Assembly (NCBI GenBank): GCA_017569305.1
Contig: CP069418.1
Location: 496,001 to 560,000 of the forward strand
Source: Clostridiales bacterium FE2011
Lineage (GTDB): Bacteria; Bacillota; Clostridia; Christensenellales; Aristaeellaceae
Direction of reading: 5' to 3'
DNA: 64,000 nt
Below the pieces are notes generated by a model. It ran no database searches. It had not been told where the DNA came from and saw only the letters and a program-made list of their open reading frames with translations. Position 1 is the stretch's first letter; every line of letters begins with the position of its first letter. Below are positions 7,901 to 16,030 of the stretch, piece after piece. The position numbers and the translations under genes are program-made.

Positions 7901-8746
7901 GTTGAAGGCCCAGCCCCTGGGCAGGATTGCCTTGATGCGGTAGTTGCCTTCCGGTACATTGCCGAACTCAGCAAATCCATCAGCACCGGTGGTCACGGAC
8001 GCCACAGCTTCTTCATTTTCCGTGAACAGGCAGACGATCACATTGGCGATCCCCTTTTCGGCTTCGTTAGGTATGCCGTTGCTGTTCGAATCGGAATAAG
8101 CATAGATACGGATGACGGAATCTCCGGGAGTCAGCATCTTCCATTCCGGTTCCGGAGTCGGAGCGATCGCGGACAGATCGTAAGGCGGCATTGTCGGTGT
8201 GGTCACAGCACCGTTGTTGACCGGTGCGGGTTCCGCATCGAAATCCTCTTCGTCGTCCGTTTCATCGTCATAATCTTCCGGCTCTTCCGTATCATCGTCG
8301 TTCTCATCTTCCGGAAGCGGAATGACGTTTGTATCCGTTTCTGCCGCGGGAGCAGCCTGGGGAGCCGCTGCGGCGCCGTCCTTCAGCTGCTCCACGATCA
8401 CCGGCACGGTGTAGGTTGAGCCGCCGTCAGGCGTTACATCGCAGGTGGCGTTGCTCAGGTCCCATTCGGGATCAATCGTTTCCGCCAGGGGGACAATCCG
8501 GATCCGTTCCGTATCCGGCAGGGTCAGGGTTCCTTTACCCGCCTCGATGGTACCTATTTCATCGCCGTTCTGCAGTACGCGGAACGTACCATCCAGCCGG
8601 ACGATATTTTCCGTACCGTCTGCGGAAACCTTCCTGCCGCAGAAATAGATACCCAGCGTTACCACATCCGCCTGGGCTGCGGAGATCATCCCGCACAGCA
8701 GCACCAGTACGAGCAGTAACGCAATACAGCGGTTTGACTTTAACAT
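4958..8746 (-). CDS. Large secreted multi-repeat surface protein (SdrD-B/Cna-B-type repeats)
   Basis: A 1262-residue exported protein. A signal peptide (1-26, cut near SAAQA) is followed by a beta domain (27-125), a low-complexity acidic linker (about 146-172, mostly D and E), and nine tandem beta-sandwich repeats of about 114 residues from residue 209 on. Each repeat has a D-x-[DN]-x-[DN]-G calcium-type loop (DSNSNG, DANYNG, DRNDNG, DHDGDG, DENNNG, DLDGDG) and a closing G-x-Y-x-F/L-x-x-L-x-P-G-x-Y motif, as in SdrD B repeats and Cna B folds. Repeats 2 and 8 have degenerate loops. The C-terminus (ASYSDDD) has no LPXTG or membrane anchor. It is last in the minus-strand operon after a lipoprotein. 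Likely an extended stalk or matrix protein; function is inferred. Confidence 0.88.
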   Translation of the reverse strand: MLKSNRCIALLLVLVLLCGMISAAQADVVTLGIYFCGRKVSADGTENIVRLDGTFRVLQNGDEIGTIEAGKGTLTLPDTERIRIVPLAETIDPEWDLSNATCDVTPDGGSTYTVPVIVEQLKDGAAAAPQAAPAAETDTNVIPLPEDENDDDTEEPEDYDDETDDEEDFDAEPAPVNNGAVTTPTMPPYDLSAIAPTPEPEWKMLTPGDSVIRIYAYSDSNSNGIPNEAEKGIANVIVCLFTENEEAVASVTTGADGFAEFGNVPEGNYRIKAILPRGWAFNKKSREHEAYASLFDFTIDGEAMSDVFSVGAGSVATPGISLGKCLHVSGTCWFETQVDGLFSDGEAVLPGVKIELDGEKNGLHYETVSDENGNFYIDRVQPAAYKLRAYTPEGMMFTRAASRNGKKTVIAKDGVTSYFHRLDLNDKESKEKQYIGFTWSGIISGICFQDANYNGIYDEGDLPMAGVKVTAIKQAKDEEAAVTYSGEDGTYVLSGLRANTYKMRALLPDDGSDFTRTVSDPLGNHFASRPGRRENFWQNFELANSQQREMNVGVIYPATVTGYVYMDNDFSGDMNGKEKIVTGYMVKLLDADGNVVAQDKTSVKGKFELKDVPPGTYSLSVNNSSFPQLKEYAFTRLGEGNVILNKTNGEGYSENFTLGLGEKRSGMDIGLIKPGTVRGSVFADRNDNGVRDADENGLTGVTVRLMGEEGEAFSTVIGEDGNYLFDAVMPGSYTLEYVLPEHAVFARTTAGGNTITGDGTGTSASFSMKSGDEVEGPVCGALTLGRIEGKAWMDHDGDGDCGVDEESAGGITVTLTPSRSELEEITATTGEDGAFQLNDLRPDTYTLTVSAPAQYVLSRTDNLDLPLIAGKDTQSVQLPVIMGAVWSNQLLGIVMPASLSGQFWLDENNNGLFDPDEQTPAGYEITVTDDKNGKVFDILRTDEEGRFATSGMIPGNFTLSYTLDEQTIAPKEGSSDFREENGKLVLSGITLAEDEERSGLLLGIVRYTSIGGTAWIDRGNGTMETLGGTAVSLLDEHGEVLKTVTTGENGSYRFDKLMPGSYQLDVTVPEGCVIIEPNDHRLSGDQISVITDTVNRKGTSDMIDLKMAQDQMKMDIGCVLPGRMGDLCWVDLDGDGLQGMNEPGIPNVKIVLMRDGTAVAETVTDQYGFYRFDDLYPASYTLQVTAPAEVKPTKHRTDIPMISSVLEEDDREICESVEIQVESDKANYNADIGFICRKNGVYPAGVGEGKTQKWVASYSDDD

Positions 8747-8777
8747 CTTCAGAATTGCCTCCAGATAGTAGACTACA

Positions 8778-8806
8778 ACGCGCTTTCCGGTAAACGGAGA
8801 GCGCGT
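8778..8806. other. Hairpin between the lipoprotein and repeat-protein genes
   Basis: ACGCGCTTTCCG pairs with CGGAGAGCGCGT (11 of 12 positions) around a short loop. There is no T run on either side. It may protect an mRNA end or weakly attenuate transcription into the large surface-protein gene. Confidence 0.5.
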
Positions 8807-8836
8807 CGTGACCGGTATTTACATAAAAACCAGGAT

Positions 8837-9718
8837 TCAGTTTGTTTTGGTGGCAGCAGCTGCGGTCGTATCGATAATCTTCACCGTGTGACGGAACTTG
8901 TCATACACTTTGTCCACATAGTCGCCGGTATAGCCCTGCGGATAGCTGACGTGCAGGATATACAGCGTCTTGTTGACGCAGGAGATGATCATACGGCCCG
9001 CGATCTTGGCGCCATCCAGCGTGGTTGCCTTGTAGTTGGCATAGACGCCATCCACGTTCATGAACTTACGACCGGCAGTCTGGGAGCGCTCATACTTCAG
9101 GCAGGTGCCGCCGATTTCGTCCAGTCTGGTCTTGACTTCCTTGATCAGCTCGTTCTTGTTCCTGGCCTTGTCAACGGGAACCAGCTGGATAGACAGCTGC
9201 GCCGCATAGTCCACACCCGCCGTCGGATTGGTCAGGATGTAGGTATCCGGCATGCTGTCATCTTCTACCCAGCCCACAGGACCTTCGAAGGTCAGATGGA
9301 GAGCCGATGCTGTATACTTCTGATAGCTGAAGGTCAGCGGCGGCAGCGGCGTGGGGGTGGGCTTGTCGATCGGGTCGACCAGCACAGGGGTAGCTCCGGC
9401 ATACTCGCTCTTCATGGTGGGAGCAGGAGTCTGAACATCCACGATATTGCTCAGGTTCTCGAGGAATTCCTCGTCTCCGCCCTCTTCAGAAGCCGGATTA
9501 TAATCTCCGCTGTCCCAGTCTTTAGCAGTCTGCTGCGGCAGCGCCGTTTCCCCGAAGAGATTCTGCGCGTCAGACGACTGAGAAGCAGTCTGCTGCTGTT
9601 GCTGCTGTTGCTGTTGCTGCTGGTCCAGCGTCATGAAGGTTTCTTTCTTCTGACAGGATGACAGCACCAGAATGGAGCACAGAACCAGTACCAGGCAGAG
9701 AATCCTTTTCTTCCACAT
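8837..9718 (-). CDS. Lipoprotein with polyglutamine tract and C-terminal PsbP/Mog1-like domain
   Basis: A 293-residue membrane-anchored lipoprotein. The lipobox is LVLSSC (Cys22), followed at residues 33-43 by eleven consecutive Gln encoded by mixed CAG/CAA codons, then an acidic Ser/Gln/Pro-rich linker to about residue 130. The C-terminal half (YTASALHLTFEGPVGWVE onward, with ILTNPTAG and TLYILHVSYP) has the alternating strand pattern of small PsbP/Mog1-like domains often found in Firmicutes lipoproteins; this is a pattern guess. It lies 90 bases upstream of the large surface protein and downstream of yhaM. The polyQ tract is rare in bacteria and may vary in length. Confidence 0.8.
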   Translation of the reverse strand: MWKKRILCLVLVLCSILVLSSCQKKETFMTLDQQQQQQQQQQQTASQSSDAQNLFGETALPQQTAKDWDSGDYNPASEEGGDEEFLENLSNIVDVQTPAPTMKSEYAGATPVLVDPIDKPTPTPLPPLTFSYQKYTASALHLTFEGPVGWVEDDSMPDTYILTNPTAGVDYAAQLSIQLVPVDKARNKNELIKEVKTRLDEIGGTCLKYERSQTAGRKFMNVDGVYANYKATTLDGAKIAGRMIISCVNKTLYILHVSYPQGYTGDYVDKVYDKFRHTVKIIDTTAAAATKTN

Positions 9719-9746
9719 GATTTTGTTTCCTCCTTTGCGAAGTAAA

Positions 9747-9790
9747 ACTCTTCACTCTATACTCTTCACTCTTAACTCTTCACTCTGCTC
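9747..9790. repeat. Heptamer array, ACTCTTC type
   Basis: Six tandem 7-base units, alternating ACTCTTC with variants ACTCTAT, ACTCTTA and ACTCTGC, lie between the lipoprotein gene and yhaM. The unit also occurs at 50976-51106. Confidence 0.85.
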
Positions 9791-9876
9791 TTCCAGGATA
9801 ACTCTGCTCTACATTCATATAGAACGTATCACAGCCATATCTTCTTCCATCATCCTGGTAAAGTTATAACTCTGAA

Positions 9877-10836
9877 TTACTCGTCTTCCTCACCGTACAG
9901 CGGATGATAAACTCTCCTGTCAAGGCTGAAGATCTTTTCGCTGAAGGCGCCGGGAGGCGTTTTATCTGTAACGCTCTTCATGGTATTCATGCGGGCGTCC
10001 ATGATATCGATCCAGTGTAGCGCTTCCGCTTCCGGGAACATCGGCGGCTTGGGACTGCCGAATTCACTCTCACCGTGGTGGCTCAGCAGCATATGCTCCA
10101 GCAGGATCAGGCTTTCCCCGCTCACTCCGGCTTCTTCCGCCACCTTGTTCAGGTTGGTGATGCCGCGGACCAGGTGACCCAGCAGCTGTCCGTCCCGGGT
10201 ATAGTCCGTGACGTTGCCGGTCTGGTCGCTCTTCATTTCCTCAATCTTGCCCAGATCGTGAATGATCACGCCGGCCATCAGCAGATCCCTGTTCAGCCAG
10301 GGGTAAATCTTCAGCATCGCGTCCGCCAGCCGGAGCATATCCGTGGTGTGATGCAGCAGGCCGCTGCGTTCCGCGTGGTGCATCCGCTGTGCGGCAGGAA
10401 ACCATCTCAGCCGGTCTCCGGCCAGTTTCAGCATTCCCCGGGTCAGCTTCTTCAGGTCTTCATTCGAGAAGCTCTCAATTGCTTCCTCGATATCTGTCAG
10501 CATATCTTCCGGTTTCCGCGGTGCGCAGGGAACCAGCGCATTCATATCCACCGGGTCGTCGTCCGTGCACAGCCGCCATTTTTCAACCCGCAGCTGCAGC
10601 CGTCCGTTATACTCCTGGATCGTTCCGCGAACCTTGATCGGCTGTCCGGCTTCCGGAGTTTCGGCTTCCGGATCCCAGTTCCAGATCTTGCAGTTAATCT
10701 CGCCGGTCCGGTCTGTCAGATTCATATCCACATAATCGTTGCCTTTGCTGTCCTTCCGCTTCTCCGCGGAACGGATGAGCAGGAATCCTTCATACCGCAT
10801 GTCCCGCTGCAGCTGGCAAACCGAATAATTATCCAT
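9877..10836 (-). CDS. yhaM: 3'-5' exoribonuclease YhaM family (OB fold plus HD domain)
   Basis: Residues 15-90 form an OB-fold nucleic-acid-binding domain (KGNDYVDMNLTDRTGEINCK, then IKVRGTIQEYNGRLQLRV). Residues about 150-300 form an HD hydrolase domain with metal ligands in LLHHT (161-165), the HD pair at 193-194 (IIHDLGKIEEM) and LSHHGE. This matches YhaM, a manganese-dependent 3'-5' exonuclease of Firmicutes, at normal length (319). It is cytoplasmic. The gene follows dnaB by about 117 bases containing two heptamer arrays, so it may be an independent or weakly coupled transcript. Confidence 0.9.
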   Translation of the reverse strand: MDNYSVCQLQRDMRYEGFLLIRSAEKRKDSKGNDYVDMNLTDRTGEINCKIWNWDPEAETPEAGQPIKVRGTIQEYNGRLQLRVEKWRLCTDDDPVDMNALVPCAPRKPEDMLTDIEEAIESFSNEDLKKLTRGMLKLAGDRLRWFPAAQRMHHAERSGLLHHTTDMLRLADAMLKIYPWLNRDLLMAGVIIHDLGKIEEMKSDQTGNVTDYTRDGQLLGHLVRGITNLNKVAEEAGVSGESLILLEHMLLSHHGESEFGSPKPPMFPEAEALHWIDIMDARMNTMKSVTDKTPPGAFSEKIFSLDRRVYHPLYGEEDE

Positions 10837-10875
10837 TAACGCTTCTCTCCAATAACCTCTGTACTGATATCTTAT

Positions 10876-10951
10876 AATTCTGAATTCTTATTTCTGAATT
10901 CTGAATTGTTCAGTCCCGTATCTCATCATTATGCATTATGCATTATGCATT
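10876..10951. repeat. Two heptamer arrays, AATTCTG and CATTATG types
   Basis: Four units of AATTCTG and variants at 10876-10903 are followed by three perfect CATTATG units plus a partial one at 10927-10951. The arrays fill most of the gap between dnaB and yhaM and end three bases before the dnaB stop codon. Confidence 0.85.
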
Positions 10952-10953
10952 GA

Positions 10954-12321
10954 TTAAAAGGGTGCTTCCCCGCCGTTCATCTGTTCCCTCGCCAGGTTCG
11001 CGAAGGTAGTGAACTCGCTCAGCCAGGCAAGCTTGACCGTTCCCAGGGGACCGCTTCTCTGTTTGGACACGATCACCTCGCCGATGTTCTTGTCCTCGGT
11101 CTCTTTATTGTAGTATTCCTCCCGGTGGAGGAACATAACCACGTCTGCGTCCTGTTCAATAGAACCGGAATCGCGCAGGTCGCTCAGCAGCGGCCGCTTA
11201 TCGATACGGTCCTTGTTGGCACGGCTCAGCTGGGCACAGGCGATGATCGGGATCTTCATTTCCAGGGCAATGGCCTTCAGCCGGCGGCTGATTTCACTGA
11301 CTTCCAGCTGGCGGCTTTCGGACTTGCCGTCTGACTTCATCAGTCCCAGGTAGTCCACCACGATCAGGTCCAGGCCCTTGTCCATCATCAGCCGGCGGCA
11401 TCTGGACCGCAGCTGCGTGGGCGACAGGGCCGCCGTGTCGTCAATATACATAGGTGCCGCGGAAAGCGGTCCCAGGGACTTGGCCAGCTTGACCCAGTCG
11501 TCGTCATGCAGCGTTCCTTTACGGACCCGCTGCATGTCCACCCGGGCGTCAGAGCACAGCATACGCATGGCAATCTGTTCCCGGGGCATTTCCAGCGTGA
11601 ATACCGCCGTCACCTTGCCCTTGTTCACCGCGGCATATTCCGCGATATTCATGGCAAAGGATGTTTTACCCATGGCCGGGCGCGCGCCGATGATAATCAG
11701 TTCGCCCCCGTGCAGGCCGGTCAGCATGTTGTCCAGGTCCGTGAATCCCGTGGGGACACCGGCGATCTGGCCCTTCTGCCTGGCCAGTTCCTCAATGATC
11801 TCATAGGTGTTGACCAGCACTTCGCTCAGGGGTTTCAGTTCTTCCCCTTCCTGGCGGTTCATGACGATATCAAAGATCGCCTTTTCCGCGCCGGTCAGTA
11901 CGTCCTGTAATTCCTTGTCCTGGGTGTAGCATTCCCGGGTAATGTTTTTGCACGCGGCAATCAGCTTCCGCAGGGTGCTCTTTTCCCGGACAATATCAAT
12001 ATAGGACCGGACGTTGGCCGCGGTGGGAACGTCCGCGTTGATCTTCATCAGGTACCGGATTCCGCCGACGCCTTCCAGTGAACCCTTGCGGGACAGTTCA
12101 GCCTGCAATGTCACCAGGTCAATAGGCATCTGCTGGCGGTTCATTTCCGCCATCACACGGAAGATTTCCGCATGTTCCGGATGATAGAAGTCTTCGGGCA
12201 CCAGCTGTTCAGCCGCGCGGAGCACAGCAGAGCTGTCCTGCAGCATTGCGCCCAGGACACTGATCTCCGCCTCAACGCTGTTGGGCGGCACCATGCTCCC
12301 CGTTTCTTCCCTGATGTCCAT
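10954..12321 (-). CDS. dnaB: Replicative DNA helicase DnaB
   Basis: The hexameric 5'-3' helicase of the replication fork (called DnaC in Bacillus). Residues 12-115 are the all-helical N-terminal domain (PPNSVEAEISVLGAML). The RecA-like C-terminal domain has Walker A GARPAMGKT (212-220), Walker B LDLIVVDYLGLM and the SRQLEVSEISRRLKALA-type helicase H4 region, ending with the DADVVMFLHREEYY motif. Length 455 is normal. The ribosome site AAGGAA precedes the ATG. It follows rplI by about 100 bases containing a heptamer array; the rplI-dnaB order is common in Firmicutes. Confidence 0.97.
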   Translation of the reverse strand: MDIREETGSMVPPNSVEAEISVLGAMLQDSSAVLRAAEQLVPEDFYHPEHAEIFRVMAEMNRQQMPIDLVTLQAELSRKGSLEGVGGIRYLMKINADVPTAANVRSYIDIVREKSTLRKLIAACKNITRECYTQDKELQDVLTGAEKAIFDIVMNRQEGEELKPLSEVLVNTYEIIEELARQKGQIAGVPTGFTDLDNMLTGLHGGELIIIGARPAMGKTSFAMNIAEYAAVNKGKVTAVFTLEMPREQIAMRMLCSDARVDMQRVRKGTLHDDDWVKLAKSLGPLSAAPMYIDDTAALSPTQLRSRCRRLMMDKGLDLIVVDYLGLMKSDGKSESRQLEVSEISRRLKAIALEMKIPIIACAQLSRANKDRIDKRPLLSDLRDSGSIEQDADVVMFLHREEYYNKETEDKNIGEVIVSKQRSGPLGTVKLAWLSEFTTFANLAREQMNGGEAPF

Positions 12322-12403
12322 TCCTGTATTTCCTTCTTACCTGTCCGGATTTTATACCCCGCTTCAGAATGACAAATCCGGTTCTGTGATGCGAATAGCT
12401 GAT

Positions 12404-12422
12404 AATTCTGAATTCTGAATTA
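12404..12422. repeat. Short heptamer array abutting the rplI stop codon
   Basis: Two perfect AATTCTG units and a partial third run directly into the rplI stop codon. Confidence 0.7.
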
Positions 12423-12872
12423 CTTTTTCATGGGCTGGACGTCCAGCTTCATGGATGTGGTCACGCCGGAATAGAGCCACACGGAGATTTCCCGGATACC
12501 GGTTTCCCGGATGGGATCGCCGATATCGATCTTCCGCTTGTCAACCTTGACGCCGTGCTGCTTCTCCAGTGCGTCGGCCACTTCGGCGCTGGTCACGGAG
12601 CCGTACAGACGGCCCTTGTCGCCGCACTTGACTTCAAGCGCAATCACCTTATCCTTCAGGGACGCGGCCTTGTTTTTCGCTTCAGCCAGCATTTCCGCCT
12701 CACGGGCGTCCTGCGCCGCACGCTTGCGCTGGATTTCCTTCATTGCTCCGGGAGTGGCTTCCACCGCCAGCTTCTGGGGAAACAGGAAATTCCGGGCGTA
12801 ACCGTCACTCACCGTAACGATATCGTCCCTTTTACCAATATTCTTGACATCCTTCAACAATACAACCTTCAT
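12420..12872 (-). CDS. rplI: 50S ribosomal protein L9
   Basis: A large-subunit protein binding 23S rRNA domain V. The N-terminal domain starts [21 protein letters not shown], with the family signature around [15 protein letters not shown] long connecting helix rich in Ala, Lys and Glu (50-80) leads to the C-terminal domain ([18 protein letters not shown]). Length 150 is typical. AGGAGG precedes the start. The gene lies directly upstream of dnaB on the same strand and is preceded by a terminator from the coiled-coil gene. Confidence 0.97.
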   Translation of the reverse strand: MKVVLLKDVKNIGKRDDIVTVSDGYARNFLFPQKLAVEATPGAMKEIQRKRAAQDAREAEMLAEAKNKAASLKDKVIALEVKCGDKGRLYGSVTSAEVADALEKQHGVKVDKRKIDIGDPIRETGIREISVWLYSGVTTSMKLDVQPMKK

Positions 12873-12930
12873 GTTGAATCTACCTCCTGCACATTATGAA
12901 TATTTTATCCCATTTCCCTTCAAAAAGCAA

Positions 12931-12961
12931 GAAAAACGCCCGCTTTCAGATGAAAGCGGGC
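12931..12961 (-). terminator. Terminator of the coiled-coil gene
   Basis: GCCCGCTTTC and GAAAGCGGGC form a perfect 10-bp stem with a 4-base loop, followed on the minus strand by GTTTTTC. It separates the coiled-coil gene from rplI. Confidence 0.92.
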
Positions 12962-12987
12962 AGGTAAATACAAGCTCAGGGAGGATC

Positions 12988-13860
12988 TTATTCCTTAACG
13001 ATCTCCTTGATTTCCAGGCCGATCTTCTTCAGGGGCTCAGTCAGCTTCTTGACGATGCCCTTCAGTCCCTTTTCGTCCATATTGTCAAAGTCCACGGCAG
13101 CCTTCAGCTCTTCGATCTCCTTGTTCAGGCCATCGATGGTGGTCTTCGCTTCGTCGGCAGCGGTCTTCAGGGCGGCTTCTGCTTCTTCCTTGGCCTTGGT
13201 GGCGGCGGCGGTCAGCTCATCAACCTTCGCGGTCAGGGCGTCTTTTTCGCCGGTGAGCGCTTCGATCTGGGCCTTCACGTCATCCGCGGCGACGGTAACG
13301 GTCGTCTCGGCGGCGGCGGTCAGCTCGGTCACCTTCGCGGCCAGGGTATCCTTTTCCTCCGTCAGGGTCTTCAGAGCGGCAGCAGCCTCGTCCTTGGCGG
13401 TCTGCAGAGCGGCAGCAGCTTCATCCTTCGCGCTCTGGAGAGCTGTGGCAGCTTCTTCAGCAGCCTTGGCAGCTTCGTCCTTCACGGTCTGCAGTGCGCT
13501 TTCCGCATCGGTCTTGGCCTTTTCGGCGTCAGCAGTCAGGCTTTCAACCTGGGCAGCAAGGGCATCCTTCTCATCCGTCACAGCCTTCAGTTGGGCAGCG
13601 GCTTCTTCAGCAGCCTTGGCAGCATCAGCGGTCAGGGTTTCAACCTGAGCGGCGAGAGCGTCTTTCTCATCCGTCACGGTCTTCAGGGAAGCAGCAGCGT
13701 CTTCCGCGGCCTTGGTGGCGTCATTGGTCAGGCTCTCAACCTGAGCGGTCAGGTCATTCTTAGCCTTGGTCAGATCGCCGTTTCCCGTAAAGTACAGGAC
13801 AGCAAAGACGATGGCCACGATGGCGAGCAGGGCAATAGCAGCAATACCGGTCTTCTTCAT
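12988..13860 (-). CDS. Membrane-anchored alanine-rich coiled-coil protein
   Basis: The start at MKKTGIAAIALL is chosen because AGGAGG lies 9 bases upstream; the longer frame adds an unlikely basic leader. One N-terminal membrane segment (residues 6-25) anchors a nearly continuous coiled coil (30-260) built from repeats of about 28 residues such as TDEKDALAAQVESLTADA and KDEAAAALQTAKDEAA. Ala, Glu, Lys, Thr and Asp dominate. The last 30 residues (GLKGIVKKLTEPLKKIGLEI) look like an amphipathic helix. There is no enzymatic motif. It may be a cell-envelope spacer or scaffold; that is inference. It is a single-gene unit with its own terminator. Confidence 0.8.
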   Translation of the reverse strand: MKKTGIAAIALLAIVAIVFAVLYFTGNGDLTKAKNDLTAQVESLTNDATKAAEDAAASLKTVTDEKDALAAQVETLTADAAKAAEEAAAQLKAVTDEKDALAAQVESLTADAEKAKTDAESALQTVKDEAAKAAEEAATALQSAKDEAAAALQTAKDEAAAALKTLTEEKDTLAAKVTELTAAAETTVTVAADDVKAQIEALTGEKDALTAKVDELTAAATKAKEEAEAALKTAADEAKTTIDGLNKEIEELKAAVDFDNMDEKGLKGIVKKLTEPLKKIGLEIKEIVKE

Positions 13861-13978
13861 GAAAATATTCCTCCTGTTCAGTTGATAAAACGTGATCCGG
13901 CCTCGCCGGTCGGGATTTGTGATTATTCTATCACAATCCCACCTTTTTGAACAGGAATTTTTATCCAAATTTACACTT

Positions 13979-16030
13979 TTATTCGGTTTTTGCAGGGGCA
14001 AGCCTGTAGATGCTCGCCTCGCTGTTTTCAAAGACCTTTTCGCCCAATGCTTCCAGGCCTTCCTCGTCTACGTTGTAGCTGCTCAGCTCATAGCTGGAGA
14101 CGAGCACATATTCCGCGCCGTATTTTTCCGGAACATCCCGGTTTGCCTGCGGATCCTCATAGAAATCTTCCAGGTCCCGGTTCCGTTCCCACGTATCGAA
14201 GCCGTGATAGTACAGCCACAGATCCGGTCCGCACACGATTGTCCGTCCGGCGATGGAAAGTACCGGATTCAGGTGCTGTGTTCCGGTAATGAACACAGCG
14301 TCCTGCGGAGTATTGTCCCGGACGTATTCGCCGGCTTCCACGGAATCGGCGCTGAAAGCCATATAGTCGGAAACGCATTCGCGCCAGATCGTCAGCCCGG
14401 CGCTGAAGAAGGTAACAAACGCCGCGAGTACCGCCAGGAACCGCCTTCCGCCGAAGCCCTCCAGGCGTTTCCAGAGGCCGGATACCCAATCCGCGATGAT
14501 CATGCAGCACAGCAGCCACGCCAGGTAAAACAGCTTGTTGTTGTCATATTCATTGGGCTGGAAGCGGATGAATTCCGCTGCCAGGATAATGGGCAGCGCC
14601 ATCCAGAAAATCCGGCGGTTCCTCGGTTTCTTTTCAAACAGCGCTGCAAGCAGTGCCAGCACCGGCAGGCCGATATTCTTGATATAGAACCAGAGATACA
14701 GATCCCGCATGCCGTTTCCGCCCGGATTGTTCACCCAGTTGAACTGCAGCTTCAGGAAGGAATGGGAATCCTCCTGGAAGGCCTGGCCAAAGGTAAAGCA
14801 GAACAGCTGCGGCGCCGCCAGTGCCAGGACGATCAGGCCGTAAACCACGTAACGGAGCAGGATTCTCCACCTGGGTCTGCGCTCCATGAGCGCCTTCGGA
14901 TCCCCGTGGATCAGGTCATAGCACATGGCACCCAGGGACGCCAGTCCCAGGGCCAGGAAGCTGTGGGTATGGATCAGGGGCAGCGCTCCTGCCCAGATGC
15001 CCAGCAGGATCAGCCCCCGGTTCCGGTTCTCCCGGTCCAGCAGTTTCGCCCGGAATTCCGTATTCAGCAGATAGAAGCAGGGCACAACCATGCACCAGCC
15101 GCCCAGCGTCGTCCGCTGGGGAACCAGCATATCGCAGATCACATTGCTCCATCTCAGGTTGTTGGGATCCGGCTGGTTGGTGGGCGTTTTGTAATAACCC
15201 GTCAGGATCAGCTTAACCCGTTCCGCAGCGGTGGAGAACCAGTCGGATATCGTCTGTCCCATCCTTGTCAGGAAGGGAGCGTCCTCATCCAGCACCGTCC
15301 AGGTGCCGCTGCCTGCCTGGTCAAAGTCATACAGGAAGCCCAGTCCGCCGTTCAGGAAGAACAGTGCCGCTGCCAGCAGTGCGGTCTTCTTGCCGCCGGT
15401 CATATCCCGTGCCAGCACCAGCACGCCCATATAGCACAGGGCCATCATCAGCGATCCGGGAATGATCACCGCAGCCTGCAGGCTGCATCCCAGCAGATAG
15501 AAGGTGGAGCTCAGGCTGTCTGTCAGGAAGGGATAGCTCAGCCGCGCTCCGGGGAAGAACGGATAATCCGCCGGGAACTTCTTCCCGACCAGTCCGGTGA
15601 CAAAACTCAGGTGCATCGGCAGATCCCCGTAGGTGCTCTGCCCCACATTCCAGTTTCCGTCCGCGTCCACACGCATCACATGGCTGTACTGCAGCCAGAT
15701 GCCCAGGATGGTCAGCGGAACACCGATAATCAGCAGTTGCCGGAGCAGCTCGCTTTCCTTTTCATCCCATTCCGCCGGTGTGCGCTTGTCCCGCAGGAAC
15801 CAGCACAAAACGGTCAGGAGAAACAGGACGCCCGCGGCAAAAGCATGCGCTTCCACCTCAAACCGGAACAGGAAAGCGCCCAGGGCGGGCAGCCACATTT
15901 CCTCCAGCAGGCCCAGGCTCATTCCCAGCCACAGCCGGTTCAGCGGGCGGTGCCGGGGCAGCAGGAAGCGGACCGTCATCACACCGAAAAACAGGTACAT
16001 CAGGCAGTATGCCAGTGATGCGATCATCAT
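13979..16030 (-). CDS. Large multi-spanning membrane protein, GT-C glycosyltransferase-like
   Basis: A 683-residue protein with about 13-14 hydrophobic segments. After four helices there is an extracytoplasmic loop with YGDLPMHLSFV, an acidic-His motif placed as in GT-C lipid-linked sugar transferases, then alternating helices and a soluble C-terminal domain (about 560-683: YVRDNTPQDAVFITGTQHLN, AEYVLVSSYELSSYN) like that of other envelope GT-C proteins. The exact family is not recognised. The ATG overlaps the whiA stop (ATGATG), so it is translationally coupled to the murB-rapZ-whiA operon, which fits an envelope polysaccharide role by context only. Confidence 0.75.
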   Translation of the reverse strand: MMIASLAYCLMYLFFGVMTVRFLLPRHRPLNRLWLGMSLGLLEEMWLPALGAFLFRFEVEAHAFAAGVLFLLTVLCWFLRDKRTPAEWDEKESELLRQLLIIGVPLTILGIWLQYSHVMRVDADGNWNVGQSTYGDLPMHLSFVTGLVGKKFPADYPFFPGARLSYPFLTDSLSSTFYLLGCSLQAAVIIPGSLMMALCYMGVLVLARDMTGGKKTALLAAALFFLNGGLGFLYDFDQAGSGTWTVLDEDAPFLTRMGQTISDWFSTAAERVKLILTGYYKTPTNQPDPNNLRWSNVICDMLVPQRTTLGGWCMVVPCFYLLNTEFRAKLLDRENRNRGLILLGIWAGALPLIHTHSFLALGLASLGAMCYDLIHGDPKALMERRPRWRILLRYVVYGLIVLALAAPQLFCFTFGQAFQEDSHSFLKLQFNWVNNPGGNGMRDLYLWFYIKNIGLPVLALLAALFEKKPRNRRIFWMALPIILAAEFIRFQPNEYDNNKLFYLAWLLCCMIIADWVSGLWKRLEGFGGRRFLAVLAAFVTFFSAGLTIWRECVSDYMAFSADSVEAGEYVRDNTPQDAVFITGTQHLNPVLSIAGRTIVCGPDLWLYYHGFDTWERNRDLEDFYEDPQANRDVPEKYGAEYVLVSSYELSSYNVDEEGLEALGEKVFENSEASIYRLAPAKTE

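Noticed and set aside
9747..9790. Heptamer arrays as CRISPR
   Set aside because: Units are 7 bases, directly tandem and without spacers, and no cas genes are near.
13892..16018. A 708-codon open frame antisense to the large membrane protein
   Set aside because: Composition is rich in Gln, His and Pro without any domain. The opposite strand has clear helices and is coupled to whiA.
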